Assembly (NCBI GenBank): GCA_035235625.1
Contig: CP141140.1
Coordinates: forward strand, 50,711,351 to 50,775,350
Direction: 5' to 3'
Origin: Saururus chinensis
Lineage: Eukaryota; Streptophyta; Magnoliopsida; Piperales; Saururaceae
DNA: 64,000 nt
Below, piece by piece: positions 34,991 to 47,944 of this stretch. Position 1 is the stretch's first letter. Every line of letters starts with the position of its first letter. The notes beneath the pieces were generated by a model. That model searched no databases, had not been told where the DNA came from, and saw nothing but the letters and a program-made list of their open reading frames with translations. Both the position numbers and the translations under genes were made by a program.

Positions 34991-35976
34991 CGTCCAACAA
35001 TCTTTTCTTTGCCATTGTAGCTTTCCAATGCTCTAAGCTTGGAGGACGGTTTTTGAAATAAAAAAAAACTTGTTACTATATGCATATTTTCCTAGCTTAT
35101 AACATTTTTCAAATGGACTACAATTTTAAAGGTTTTGATATACTATCAATCAAAATTCTACTTGCAATTTCAAAGACTGTTGGAATTTCAATGCATCATA
35201 CCATTGAAATTTCGATGCCCTTCCTAGTGTATTTCATTATATTCCATCACAATGACCAACATGATTCACTTCATTGCCATCACAATGTGTTGCAATTAAA
35301 TTGGATGCAATTATACATAAGGTCATCATAAGTATTGCCATAGCTATAAAGGCCATCAAAACAATGTCCATGTACATTATAGTGCATCTAAAGTTGAATA
35401 TGTTTCAGAATTTACCTGCATCGGAGTTGTATTTGTCAATGAATCTTTGAATTAAGGCTCCTCGTCTTGGAGAACATTGCCCCTTCTGCTTTCAGTTCAT
35501 GTTAATGCAATTCAATGGATAGAAGGGATGGGTGGAGGGTGGAAGGGGCAACGATAATAGAATGTAGAATGGAAGGCCAGAGGTTGAGGTAGATGAAACT
35601 GAAGGGTGGAGGCCAAGTTAGCCGTCAAAACTGAGGGGGCAGAGGTTGAGTTAGTTGCCAAAATTGAGGGGCAAAGGCCAAAGTAGCCAAAACTGAGGGA
35701 TGAGAGGCGGATCTGAGAGTGCATGCTTAGTGATGGCCAAATTGATGGGTGAAAATAAGAGAGATGAGCTGAAATAGAGGTATAGACCGGTCACCGGAGT
35801 TGAGGGAGAAGCTGGAAATGAGGCTAGAGAGCATAAGGGAGTTTTGGGCAATGGTTATAGGCGGGATAAGGATTTATAGCAAAATGATAATTTTATTCAA
35901 TATTTCATCCAGTGTATATACAAATTGGCACTTGCCTATTTTGACGAATTTTTCCGTCTAAGGCGCAATATATATT
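34991..35976. other. Intergenic, with a diffuse GAGG minisatellite
   Basis: The stretch 35520-35710 contains repeated AAACTGAGGG, GAGGTTGAG and GGCCAAAGTAGCC words at irregular 35-45 bp intervals. Elsewhere nothing recognisable. Confidence 0.5.
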
Positions 35977-36169
35977 TCTCCCTCTTTCCTAAAATAATAG
36001 CTCAATTTCATAAAAAAATTTATTTCACATTACTACCTTCATTTTGTTGAATTTAACTTATTAAGTACTAAAAAAATTATCATAAACTTATTTTCCTTTT
36101 AAATAAATTTTATCTTTTTAATTAAAAATATTTTTTTAAAATATAACTTTTATTATAAGGTAAAGGAGT
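35977..36169. mobile_element. Stowaway-like MITE upstream of the RCC1-type gene
   Basis: The left end CTCCCTCTTTCCTAAAATAA and the reverse complement of the right end (ATACTCCTTTACCTTATAAT) form imperfect TIRs of the Stowaway CTCCCTC type, with an AT-rich interior of about 190 bp. It ends about 200 bp before the start codon of the RCC1-repeat gene, so it sits in the probable promoter. Confidence 0.65.
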
Positions 36170-36376
36170 ATTATTTATATTCGCTGACGATGACTGTATG
36201 CGAGATGAGCCGAATTAAGCAGTATGCTTTTAACTCGGCTCGATTCCAATTCGAGAAGCTTGGCAACTGCGCAGGTGTACGGCTAGAATAACGACACTGG
36301 TCGTACAACCCGGCAACCGGGGAAGCGCGTGTAGCTCTTTCGAGTATACTCTGCAGTCTGCAGCTTCTCGGCGATC
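36170..36376 (+). promoter_or_regulatory. Probable core promoter / 5' UTR of the RCC1-repeat gene
   Basis: A TATA-like TTATTTATATTC sits at 36171-36182, touching the MITE's right end. It is followed by GC-richer leader sequence up to the ATG at 36377. This is a positional inference. Confidence 0.4.
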
Positions 36377-39300
36377 ATGGCAGGAGAAGAAGAGAAGGTG
36401 TGGAGCTGGGGGGCAGGGTCGGAGGGGCAACTTGCCACAGGTGCCCTCGACGACGAGCTCCTCCCTCGCCCGGTTTCGCTGCCATGCTGCCGGGTCTCCC
36501 ATATCGCATGTGGCGGGGCCCATGCCGTCGCCCTCGCGGGTGAAGCTCGTTTCTTCCATGCCCTTCTCTATGTGCCTTTTATTTAATTTATCTTACCTGG
36601 TTATCCATTTGGCAGTTTTGTTCGCTAGAAAATCTTAAGAGTTCCCATTTTCGATTATGCAATGATTCTTCTGCAGACTTGGGAAGGTATTTTGCGAGTC
36701 GATTGTTGTTTTTTGATGTGAGAATTATCTGTCTGTGTGCTTGGTACGTTTCTCTGTGGACCCTTTTAGTGGTTTGAATTTCTGACATTGGTTACACTTG
36801 AAAGTGTTTTGCCTGACCTTTTAGCGATTTGATTTGATTCCGTTAGTAATCAAATCTTAGACTTCTGGGATAAGCGTTGTTCTTAGAAGTATATGCAGCC
36901 ACTGGGATGCTGAGTGTATAGTTGGTGATTTTGTTTGTCTTTGACATTGTATGCTATTGATGGTTTCATAACTTGCCCATTCCTGATTACCCTTCTCACT
37001 GACCAGGTATGGCTTATGAAAATTCATGTTTCTGTGAATTGTAAAGGAACATGATATTATAACTGAGGAATGTTGCGTAGGGAGCTTGGAAATGTGAGAT
37101 TAAACAAATTGTTTTGTTGAAGATTGAGCTTCGAGTTCTCTCTTTGTCACTTATCTGAAACGTCATATTTCATCTTTCTTGTGTACTTTTTTATTCTTTT
37201 ATTTGCATTGTTTTTTACCTTTCTTCTCCAATACTGTCTACTATAAGCAGCTGTTTGATTGAATTATACCATAAATATGGCAGGTGGTAAAGTACTGTCC
37301 TGGGGTAGAGGCTCTTCAGGGCAACTTGGTCATGGAGACTTGTTGAATAGACTACAACCGGAGACACTGAAATTTTTTGAAGACTCCACTATATATCATG
37401 TTTCAGCAGGATGGAATCACTCTGGATTTGTTACAGGTGGTCACTTCCCGGACCTTTGTGTTAGAATTTATCATTAGCTCAATTTTCTCCCTTAGGCTCT
37501 GTTTGGTTTCCTAAAGCAGGGGAGAGAGAAAGAAAAAGAGAAAGAGAAAGGGAATTCTGGGGAAAGAGAAACAAGTACAAACAGAAATCTTTCCCCCTGT
37601 TTGGTTGTACCAACAGAAATTAGATCTCCCTGTTTGGCAAAATCTCCTGAAGAGAGGGGCTGTCACCAAAATGCCTAGTGCTGTGAGAGAGAGGTCGGAT
37701 TGGAGGAGAAGAGGGGAAGAGTGTGATCTCTGGCAGATAGGGGCTGAGGAGGGTGTTGGTGGCAGGAGAGAGCAGTTAGGACTTGGGAGGAGAGGAGAAG
37801 GGACATGTGCTGATCTGTATGTCGGCGGCAGGGGAGGGAGAGGAAGCGATGGGCTGGTGGGGGTAGGCTCCCCTCCTTTCCACCTTCCTAATTTTCCCCA
37901 TGTTTAATTGAGTTGTGAAAATTTGGGGATTCAGCTTTCCTTTTCCCCAGTGTCCTGGGAACCAAACAAAGCCCTATTATTATATCATCTCTGGGTGATG
38001 GTTGTCTCTTCTATTAAATCAATGGTGCAAAAGGATAGTCCTAAACATTTACAGAAATTTAACAGTATCTGAAGAAGAACTTTGTGTTTTTATTGTGAAG
38101 TATATATCATATGCTTCTCAATGTTGATATGCTTTTCGTTGTATATTCTTATATCTTCAGATGATGGTCATCTTTTCACTTGTGGTGATGGGTCATTTGG
38201 GCAACTTGGCCACGGAGATTGTCAGTCATATTGTTCTCCTGTTGAAGTCTCCTTTTTTATATCCAAGAATGTTCAACAGGTAGCATGTGGCATGCGTCAC
38301 TCACTTGTTCTCGTAAATGGTAAGTGTATTGTTGAGCTCGGTGATTTGTGCATGCTTGTTTTTTGTCAATTATCTTATTGGTGTTGTATTGCTTTATTGC
38401 TGACAAAAGAAATACCATGAGATGATTAGCCATTAATTGTTTCTCACAAGGTTTTGGGGGTTCACGTTTTGTACTTAAATAGTTAAATAAAGCTAATAAT
38501 GACAAGCACTGATAATGAGGACTGTTGTTTTTATGTGGTCAACTGGTTAGGTGCTGAGCTGGTGGGCTTGTTTCTATGAATCTGGTTTAATCATCTGTAA
38601 ACTGTATTCTTGATTGCAAGTGCTGGTCGTTTAGACTTGATTAAAAACTGGAAATTTTGGTTTTTAAATAATATCAGTAGGATACTTATTTAGGATTTGT
38701 TAGACAATAACTTTGAACAGTTCCATGGATTTGCGGTCATTAGGAAATAAGGTTTACGGGTTTGGCCTGGGAAGACGAGGACAGCTAGGAATTCCGATGG
38801 ACAAGAGCCAGAGAATCTTTACTGTTCCTCAAGTTATCTCCACATTTGAGGATGGTGGCATTGATAGAATCATTGCAAATGGAGATCATAGTGCTGCATT
38901 ATCTGGTTTGTTCTTTAGTAATGCTGTCTTATGGACATTAATTTCTATCAAATAGTTTTTTATGTTTGGATAGTTTGTACTAACTTACAGCTTTGCGTCA
39001 GCCAGTGGGTGTCTTTACACATGGGGCAGAGGATTCAACTGTTCTCAAGATGCTTTCTATCCTCAATGCTTAAATTCACCTCTTACATTCTCTCAAGTTG
39101 CTATAGGATGGAATCATGCATTGTTACTAACAGGTTGTTGTGCTTTTATTTGATGCTTAAATTTATTCTATCATTCGTTCATATGTTATTGGATTCCTGT
39201 ATCGTGGTGTAGATGATGGTCAAGTGTTTATGCTTGGTGGAACTCGCCATGGGCTGCTCAGTAACCCACAGCAAGCAAGTCAGGAGGAAGCTAGTTCACA

Positions 39301-40459
39301 AGGTAATATATCCTACTATTTGTTCTTAGGGGGAGACACTGAATGCATAAAAAATGCAAGCGCTTGGAAATTTGATGGTTTATATTTCTTTATGCTGCTG
39401 CATGTGAAATAATCTTTCATATGTTTTTTTCTTTTATATGTGTATTAATGTGTCCCCCTTTGTGATTCTATGATACTGAAGTTGCTTTCCAACTTCTTGA
39501 TTAAAGTTTGTCAGGATTGTAATGTTTTTGATTACCTCCTTTACTTGCATGCATTGGATTTTTTTTCCTTTGGCAAAGTCCCTTATGGGTTATTTTCCTT
39601 TGGCTTGTTTTGTTGCCAAAATGTGATTTCTGGTGACAAGTGTACCATTTTTTTGAAAAATGTCGAGGCTTTTAGGTAAACTGCCACTGATCATTGAATA
39701 CTGTTCTTATATTTGTTATTTGTCTTAATGTTTATGAACGTCTCCATTATCTCTTGCTTGAATAATTTAAAAACTAGCGATAATCTGGCATTTGTTTCTG
39801 AAGAGTGTAAGAAACCCTTGTTACTCAAAGTACAAGGTCTTGAACGAGAGAAGGTTAAGCTAATTTCAGCTGGTGCCGAACATTCTGCTCTTGTAACTGG
39901 TGAGTGATTGCACTTGATACTTAATTTGAACAAATAAAGCGCAAGCCTGAACAAATTTTATGTAGAATACTGATATAGGGTTGCACTTTGTTCATATGGA
40001 TTTTGTACCACCAAGAGTCAAATATGGTAGAGAATCTATGTTGCAGACCCTGGATAGCTGAGATAAGGCATGTGACGATGCCTGAAAAAAATTTATGTAG
40101 AATACTGATATAGGGTTTACATTGTTCACATGGATTTTGTACCATCTAAGAGTCAAATATGGTAGAGAATCTATGTTGCAGACCATGGATAGCTGAGATA
40201 AGGCATGTGATGATGATGCTAATGTTAATCTATGGTTGTTTGTGTAGAAGATGGACTGGTAATGACGTGGGGATGGGGCGAACATGGCCAGTTGGGTTTG
40301 GGTGACACTAATGATCGAGTGTACCCTCAAGTAGTTAACCTTGGAACTGGGGTATCTGAAGCTGATGCTCACTTGTCCATCCATTGTGGGAGTGGGTTTT
40401 CTTTTGCTGTGATGTCTGTATATGCTGATTCTGAAATCTTCGCAAATAATAACTTCTGA
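36377..40459 (+). CDS. RCC1-repeat (beta-propeller) family protein, 8 exons, 388 aa
   Basis: Exons: 36377-36539, 37284-37436, 38161-38319, 38744-38905, 39002-39133, 39213-39302, 39804-39899, 40248-40459. The total is 1167 nt ending in TGA, all introns are GT-AG and all are phase 1. The start opens MAGEEEKVWSWGAGSEGQLA. RCC1 repeats are marked by VLSWGRGSSGQLGHGD (exon 2), CGDGSFGQLGHGD (exon 3), GFGLGRRGQLG (exon 4), LYTWGRG (exon 5) and WGWGEHGQLGLGD (exon 8). Exons 6 and 7 together make a degenerate blade ending ISAGAEHSALVT. RCC1 propellers act as nucleotide-exchange factors, chromatin binders or photoreceptors such as UVR8. At 388 aa with no extra domain it is about the size of the Arabidopsis RCC1-family protein SAB1 as I recall it, but orthology is unproven. 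For exon 4, the acceptor at 38743 is the one that keeps the frame. Confidence 0.93.
37495..37974. mobile_element. TIR element in intron 2 of the RCC1-repeat gene
   Basis: The left terminus GGCTCTGTTTGGTTTCC and right terminus GGGAACCAAACAAAGCCC are imperfect inverted repeats of the kind seen in Tourist/Harbinger- or hAT-type MITEs. The ~480-bp interior is GA/GC-rich (37510-37560, 37680-37850) and unlike the AT-rich intron around it. The immediate flank on the left is TTA. The right flank is TATTA, so the target duplication is uncertain. Its reading frame at 37605-37907 is fortuitous. Confidence 0.75.
39947..40218. repeat. 134-bp tandem duplication ending just before the last RCC1-gene exon
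   Basis: Copy 1 (39947-40080) and copy 2 (40081-about 40218) both contain TTTATGTAGAATACTGATAT, AGAGTCAAATATGGTAGAGA and GATAGCTGAGATAAGGCATG, with few differences. It fills most of intron 7, and its end is about 30 bp from the exon 8 acceptor. A minus-strand open frame here is an artefact. Confidence 0.9.
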
Positions 40460-42360
40460 CATTGGATGGCTTCTGGACTAACAAATATGAAGTTTGCGGT
40501 TTGGTCTTGGATAATCATTTTGGAGACTTGCTAATCCTTGTTCCTGCTCCCTTAAATATCTTACACCCTTCTCTTCCACCTGGTGGATGAAAATGATGTC
40601 CTAATTCTTTGGTTGAAGATTTCGTTCAGCAGTTGATGTCCTAATCCAAATAGGAAAATCCGTGGGAAAATTATTGGCAAACGTATGAGAATAATTTTGA
40701 GACATTTCTTTCATAAAGAACTCACAAACTTTTAGGGGTAGGGGTGCTTACGGACAAAAATGGACACGAACGAAAAGATTTATTTTGTAAATAACTGACA
40801 AATTTTTAAGGATGCTCACGGATAGAAATGGACATGGATGAAGGGTTTATCCATATCTGTTTTTCAATTGCATACCCCTGTCTGCTTGTTCTAGTCAGTT
40901 CCATGTTTTGTACAAGTATGCTATGGACAGACAAATACTTTAATATTTAAAATTTATCATAATTTAAAATGTTAAATATTATGTAGCATGCTAAAATTAT
41001 TTTTACATGTTATATATGTACTAAATTCATGTTTTCAACCTATGTAGTGCTTATGTAGCATATTAAGCCCGTCTTAATATATTGTATGGGTTTAAGATTC
41101 ATGTTTTCAAGTTATTTAGTATATGTAACGACAATCTTAATATGCTATATAAGTACTAGATTCATGTTTTTTAATTGTTAAGTACCTAATTTTATATATT
41201 TTTTTTAGTAGTTAGTAATACACTAATATTTAAAGGAGTGTTGGGTAAGGTTAGAGAATGTAGACATTTGCGGACTGTAATGCTATAGATTTTTTGAAAT
41301 ATATTTTTTTAAATTTATGATATTTTGTGTAATATAACTGATGCAATTCCAAAAAATTGACAATTGTGTAAATAATTTTTATAAATTTAAAACATTGTAT
41401 ATCTATTTTCCATATAAATTTCTTTTCATTTAGTGTATTGCCAAACTAAACATTCTTAGGTATACATCGAAAATAAAATATATAAAATAAATCGTCATGG
41501 CTATGAGTTTAACTACAAACACATTTTAGGCATCTTTGAGTATAATCTTATAACAGCTAAAGCTATAATCCAATGTGTAAGTTCAAATTAATAAAGATTT
41601 TTAATGAGTTAGAGTTATATCTAAGCCAATAGATCATAATCTACCAACAGAAAAAAAAGTCTTATTCTAAGAGTTCTTCAATAATAATTTACAAAAGTTT
41701 TTTAATCATCAAGGCTAAAAAGAGAGAATATAAGTATTTTTATATTCAGTAAAAAATATTTAGTAGGGGAATTTTAATCAGTGAACACTCTAAGTTTATA
41801 CATAGATGTGGTTATATAATTTTTACAAATAGGTATAACAAAGCATAATCATACCATACATAATACATAAGTTCACACACAAGTCATCTTACCACTCATC
41901 TTACACATGCTATCTTATTTGTATCATTGTGCTCAATTCTATATGCTTACAATCTTTAAGAAATCTCACTCTGAAATTTAAACTTACGGTCATAAAAAAA
42001 ACTTACACTTAAAATATTACGCAGAATCTTTTAAACTTATCTTTACTCAGAATCTTAGAAGCTCTCTTGTAGTCGTACACATATTCATATAATTAAAGTC
42101 TTGACAACTTAGAGTTTATTACAATCTAATGAGTTATAATGTCGAAGAAAATGAATGTTACTAATTGAAGTTGGCCATGTAGAAAATAGGGTATTTAACC
42201 CTTTAACTTACTTGATAGAATAACTTCCTCACTTGATGAAATTTAAGGGTAAAACTTATATTGATAGAAAGTAAACAAAAAAAGCTTTTAAACGCCACTA
42301 AGAATGCCTAAATCAGAGTTTGGACGAGAGATTTATGACCATTTAAAGTTGAACATATTA
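40460..42360. other. AT-rich 3' flank and intergenic sequence
   Basis: No gene recognised. Weak repetition of TAGATTCATGTTTTCAA and TTAATATGCTATAT words occurs at 40980-41180 with a period near 75 bp. Confidence 0.5.
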
Positions 42361-43621
42361 TATAGGGCCCGTTTGCTTAATTTAAGTCATTTTCGTTGCT
42401 ATTCGGGCCCAGTTAATTTGGGTGACCAAAATTAATATTTAAGAGGCCAAATTGTGGTGTGAATGGAGATTTTGTTGGCCTAAACTTCTTGAGGGATTAG
42501 GAACCCCAACCCTTTTTATTATAAAAACCTAATTAAAATTTTTTGGGAAAAGGGAAGGATTAGGGGAGAGAAGTGTCGAGGATTTTTTGGTGAGTTTGGC
42601 TGGCAATGAAGGCAAGGAGGAGCAAGATTGAAGATAAACGTTGTTGCAAGGTAAGATACCTAATATCTATTGTAATTGTATGTTAAGATATAAACTCTAG
42701 GCATGAAAATAAATAATTACTTTATTAAAAGGTGGGATGTTGGGTTAGCTGGTGCGTCAATGGTTGTCATCACCAGTAGAGTTGTCCCCTGTTTCGACGG
42801 TGAGTAGAGGATAGGCTAGCACCACTATACGCAAAAATTGACTATTGCGGGACTTCCTCTAGATGGTGGTTGGAGGGGTCCTCACATGTCTGGGCTGGAA
42901 GATGCCCGTGCTCTGCTCGTGAGAACTAGAGAAAGAACAAATAAAAGGGGGAGAGAAGGTAGGGGTTGGCAGCGCGGCAAACTGTCTTTGCCACCCAGTG
43001 ATTGCCGAGGCCATCACAGCCTTTAGCGGTGAGAATTCCGCTAGGGACAACCAAGGCAGGGATTTATTGGAGGTAGAGCACTGCCTAGCCAAAGCTTCAC
43101 AGTCATTACGAGGAAGATGACAGCTAGATTGGTTAATTCTAGGGAAGCCATTGGCTAGCGACGAGGCCAAGTCCACCAAGATCGCACCTTGATTGAAGAC
43201 CTAGCTAGACCCAGCCTTGCGGCTAGCCAAGGCCATCACTGCACCTACTGGCAGCTGCCTGTGCACGTAAAGCAGGCCCGCTATTTGGACCTATATGCCA
43301 TTGTCTGGTGGCTCTGGGAATCGGAGATTCACCAGGCATATTAGTGCAGAAGCCCCCTTCAACCAATGGTCGAGGCCTAGGCCACCAACGGCTAATGACA
43401 TGAAGTCTAGCTTCTATTGGGCTTCTGCAGTCGTCTCCACGAAGAAGACGACTATGGGACTGGTGATTAAATCCCTGGTCACGTTATATTGATCGAGAGA
43501 GAGTGCACTGAACTGGGTATTGTTTAAGAAGGTATACATGTCTAAAAAAATAAAAAAAATTACTAATAGACCTTGAGAGGGGCTGACCAAGTTTCAAGTC
43601 CAGGAAAAATCCCAAATATCA
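42361..43621 (+). mobile_element. Probable LTR/leader fragment (low confidence)
   Basis: A TATA-like ATTATAAAAACC at 42519-42530 precedes a purine-rich leader. A donor-like GCAAG|GTAAGATACC sits near 42650, and a GC-rich stretch (42850-43480) follows with unrelated short frames on both strands. This resembles the transcribed part of plant LTR elements. The ends are undefined. Confidence 0.3.
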
Positions 43622-46143
43622 TGTAATGACCATTTTACCCTTATAATAAGTTGCAATTTAATTACCCAATTTAGGGGTTTCGGTTTGGGGGCTTATGAGT
43701 GAAGTTAAAAATTAGAAAAAATCCTAGTGAGAATTTAATATGTAACCTAAATATAATCCAAAATATATAGTGAAAAAAAATTCTGGCAAACGGATAAGTG
43801 ACTATTTTGTCCCTAGGGTTCATGATAAATCATCAAGGTCGGTTCAAAGGGTTCATGACCCTGTTAAATGGTAGAAAAATTATGCCGGGTCCATGATGTT
43901 AAGGAGTACCCTTGAATTCAGTTATAGACCCATTGGAGTTCAGGAAAGCCTTGAATAAATTGACAGAAATACCCCTATAAGGAGATCGCTCACATTTGTG
44001 TTAATAGAAACACAAGTCAATTTGAAAGTGGAGCCTCTAGAGAGGTCAGTGACTTGAAATCAATGAAAGGATAATGAGATGATCAGAATGACCTAAGGTA
44101 GAGTATCACACCGCATGTTATAGAATTACCCCAATGCCCTTAGAGGTTGTCTACCCCATTTTCACTAAAATTAATACCCTAGCCTAAGGAGAGTTAGGAC
44201 ACCCTATAATAATAAAGGTCTTTAAATAGAAGAAGTATAACTAGTAGGTGGCACAAGGACCTTCATAGTGTCATAGGAAACTAGGGGAAAAATCCTCATT
44301 CCCAGTGTCTAAGGCTGTGTATTGTATGTATCTGCAAGGAGTTATTTACATTCTTCGGCTTGAATTTATCTAGCTTTAGCCCTGTAAATGAGTGCAATGA
44401 GTCTATGTTTATTATTAATAAGCATGACTTTTGTTAGTGTTATCTGTTGGGACTTGAGTGAGTCCATGCTAATTATGTTTACTTACTCTTATGTATGCTT
44501 TTGATGTTATTGTATTAGTAATATATTTTTAAACTAAGATTAATAAAGATTAATTAAGAGAGATTGATTAGCTTTAGATTGAGGGGAGAATACCTAATCA
44601 ATATAAAGATTATAATTTCTTTAATGGGCTTTGAGACTAGTTCACGAAGTGAATAAGGCCCTGACATAGAAACTTATATTGGTTAATGAATTGAGAACAG
44701 TTATGGGAGGTTACCCTAGTCTCATGAAGTCTAATAGAGTTTATGATGATTTTCATGTCACAACTCATTAGATAAGTTGTTTATTGAGCAAATTCATTAT
44801 GTGAAGAGAACTTAATTAGTTGGACAAATATTTGACTAAATAAATTAATCGAGTCTAAGTTTTGAGGTTAGGGGAGTTAGTGATCATATAGACCTTAAGT
44901 TTTTATAGGTTATATTTTTTTATGTCATTGAGAATATTTTTCCCAGAGCCAGGGAGAGTGTAGATTGTAATACTTGTAAACTTTCTTCACTGCCACAATG
45001 GTTTGCGTATTAAAGTCTTCACCGCAGGTTTTTCACAAGTCTTCATAGGACCATATAGTACATACAAAAAGATCAGTTGCATGAGTATTATAGAAGGCTT
45101 GTGTTTCTCACTAATATGTGTCAATGAGCATAGTTGAGATCTAATTCTCCATATTTATGAGAGGCTATTGAGAGCCTTAGGGATTTGGGTCAAGTTATTA
45201 TTTAAGCAATCTTGCTTTAATATTGGAGTTGAGTATGTACAAGGATTTCTTCGAGAGTTGAATGATCTATGGGTGGACACATATTCATATTATGTTTCTA
45301 TTTCCTTACAGAGTGATTGTATTGACCTTCATCGAGAGTTATATTTTGTTACACCTAGAGTTGGGTCACAATGAAGGGTGATTTGTATCATATGCCATTT
45401 TAGTTGATATATGATGTGTTTGTCTATCCAAGAGATTATACATAATTATTAATTATTGAATAAGGGTTGTAAGATAATTAATAATATTAATTTTCATTGA
45501 TTGTTAATTAACACAATTGAAATAATTAAAGAACTTGCATAAAAAGTGGGTTGGTTGAAAACACTTAATCATTGCATATTTGATGATATGCTTCTTAAGA
45601 TAATTTAGTTTCTAGGTAAAACTACATCTAGATTCGATCTTATTAAAATTAACATTGAAAATATTGTCTAATGAGTGTGTAGGTAACTAACATCTTAGTG
45701 ATGTTGGCCTAATCTAAAAAATAATAATTAATCATTTTATTCTTTTAAAAACTCTTCTCATAACGGTAAAAAGTTTTTGTGGTTATTTGGATTGATTGGT
45801 TGCAGGTTCTTTAGGTGGGGACTAGTAAGACCAAGATAGGCAACTGTGAGATATAATTTCTTGTTTTTGTAATTCTGGTAAGTAATTATGTCTTTAGCGT
45901 GAGAGTCAATTGGGTTATTTATTTTTAGGTTGATAACGGTCTTATAATTAGATGGATAACCTGTTATTATGGATGTTTAGATATGTAATAATATCATATA
46001 TTTTGATATGCGTATTTGTGAACTCTAGTTATCATGATTTCAATATTTAAATCGAATGATTTGTTTTATATTTAAGGAAAAAAATTCCTTGTAGTTTACC
46101 ATTTTTGCTATTAAAAAGGGTTTTAGAAATCCGGGTTGCGACA
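43622..46143 (+). mobile_element. LTR-like segment with TGTAATG...GCGACA ends
   Basis: The left end TGTAATGACC and right end GGGTTGCGACA fit LTR termini. A TATA-like CCTATAATAATAAAGG lies at 44203-44218. The right ~700 bp is homologous in inverted orientation to 49600-50300. The flanking 5 bp do not match, so a clean target duplication is not supported. No coding domain is present. Confidence 0.45.
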
Positions 46144-47944
46144 CTTACAGTCCCACACATGGGCAAAATCATACAGTGCCATCAATAAGCATAAATTATA
46201 TAATGCTGACTAAGGTTAGAAACTTACAACGTTCTTAATAGAGTATCAAATATTTGAGCTTAAATACAATACTAATACAAGCTTGATAAAACATACAATA
46301 CTCTTAGTAGAGCATTAGAATATGGGTTTGAGTACACTATCAAGACAACTTCCTGTAGGATAACACCATGATTAGACGTGAAAAATACACAACCGATTAA
46401 TTACCGATTGACATAAATATAGAACTTAATTCGTTGAACCTCTAAGGTCTCAAATACACAAAGTTATCATATTAGTTTTGTTTACAATTCAAGTTTGATT
46501 TATATAAGTTTATGCAAATACAATTATGCCAAGAAATATTTTCATCCTAGAATCCTCCACAAACCAATTTGAAGTTGAACCCATTTTGAAACTCTAGTTA
46601 GTCAGGGTTGCTTGACCCATCCATCTCACAACTATATTGGCCATATGACATATCTTTACATATCCATACGTTCTCTGTTGTCCACCATATGACCTCATTA
46701 TCTTACTAAAAAATATACTTAAGCCCCAATAATCCAACCTTAATCATCAAATTTTTACTAGAACCTTAATTATTATTTTTACATTCTAATTGATATTGTG
46801 TACATTATATTTGTATAGTTATGTTGTGAAACTTACTATCTAGAAAACCCCCATACAGGCTCCAAACCTTACTTTCGCTTACTCCATGAACCCCTAAGTC
46901 TTCTGATCATTGCTCCAACACTCCACCTAATCCAAACTAGTCTAATCCCAAACAACCTTGCTTGTCACTTATACATCCTTCAACATTCGTCATCTTGATA
47001 CAGATCTACGTCAAAAACCATGTCAAACCCTCAAACACCACTTACCGCCCATTGCACATACATCTGCGCCACACACATACCCATATCCTTTACACATGCA
47101 TATACCTATCATGTATCTTCCTCATAATAGTGCATCACATACCCATAATTCAATAGTCAAAGACATCACCTAGTCATGAGAGCTACTGTCCTGAGGATTT
47201 AAGAAATGCCGAAAATAATTATGGCAAGACGTGGGGTTAATTACACTATGGCAAATAATTTGAGGTTCCCAATGGCACACAAGGGTAGTTGGAATAGGGT
47301 TGTGCAAAAAGAAGTGGTAGGTGCAGCTGTACATTTGGGGTGGATAAATTATAGGTCGACTAGCGGCTAAGAAGTATTAGACCAGCTGCTAGAAGCTAAA
47401 ATTCATTTACCAAGAAAAAAAATCGTTGAGTCCTATCAAGAGAGGAATTCAATTTTTAATATCTTTACCAAGAGTCTGTGTAACTTGACTATGGAATTTG
47501 TATTGTTGTAGGAGGTGGTTCAAGCTATCACTTTATCTCACAAAGAAGGCCTCTTACAAAAGAAGAAATAGGGAGAGCTTACCAAGTTGCGAAGTTTGTC
47601 ACAACAAGACATCCTAGATTTTTTTCCATATTGCCTTGTCGAAGATTACAAAATTCCGTAATACTTTGATTTTAAACAAAATGCCATTTGACCTTTTGGA
47701 TAGAACTGCCCTTAGGTTTCCACTATCGCATATAGCATAATAAATGAACATCGAAACATTATTGCACCATTTTAGTGTGCTGGGATTCATTGGCAGCCAA
47801 TGGAAGTCGCCAGCAGAAGGTGACTGACGGTGATTCTCCGACAAGCATTGTTTAACAAAAAAAATATTTTTTTGACACCACATAAATTGTGTGAAGGCTC
47901 CAAAGGTTGCATTTTGCAGAATTGATCCTCCTTTTATACCAATC
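46144..47944. other. No recognisable gene
   Basis: AT-rich. Positions 47200-47600 look like degraded coding sequence (possible former plant transposon ORF), but no frame gives a recognisable domain. Confidence 0.4.

Noticed and set aside
36230..36559. 109-residue minus-strand frame
   Set aside because: Antisense shadow of RCC1-gene exon 1 and its leader.
39992..40462. 156-residue minus-strand frame
   Set aside because: Spans the 134-bp duplication and is antisense to exon 8. The repeated protein segment is simply the duplicated DNA.
42859..43179. 106-residue minus-strand frame in a GC-rich stretch
   Set aside because: Low-complexity, no domain, and opposite to the apparent LTR transcript.
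43617..46148. Exact 5-bp target duplication for the 43.6-46.1 kb LTR
   Set aside because: The flanks TATCA and CTTAC do not match, so no duplication is claimed.
46958..47173. Overlapping 71- and 64-residue His/Pro-rich frames
   Set aside because: Composition-driven (CACATAC-rich) with no domain or splice context.
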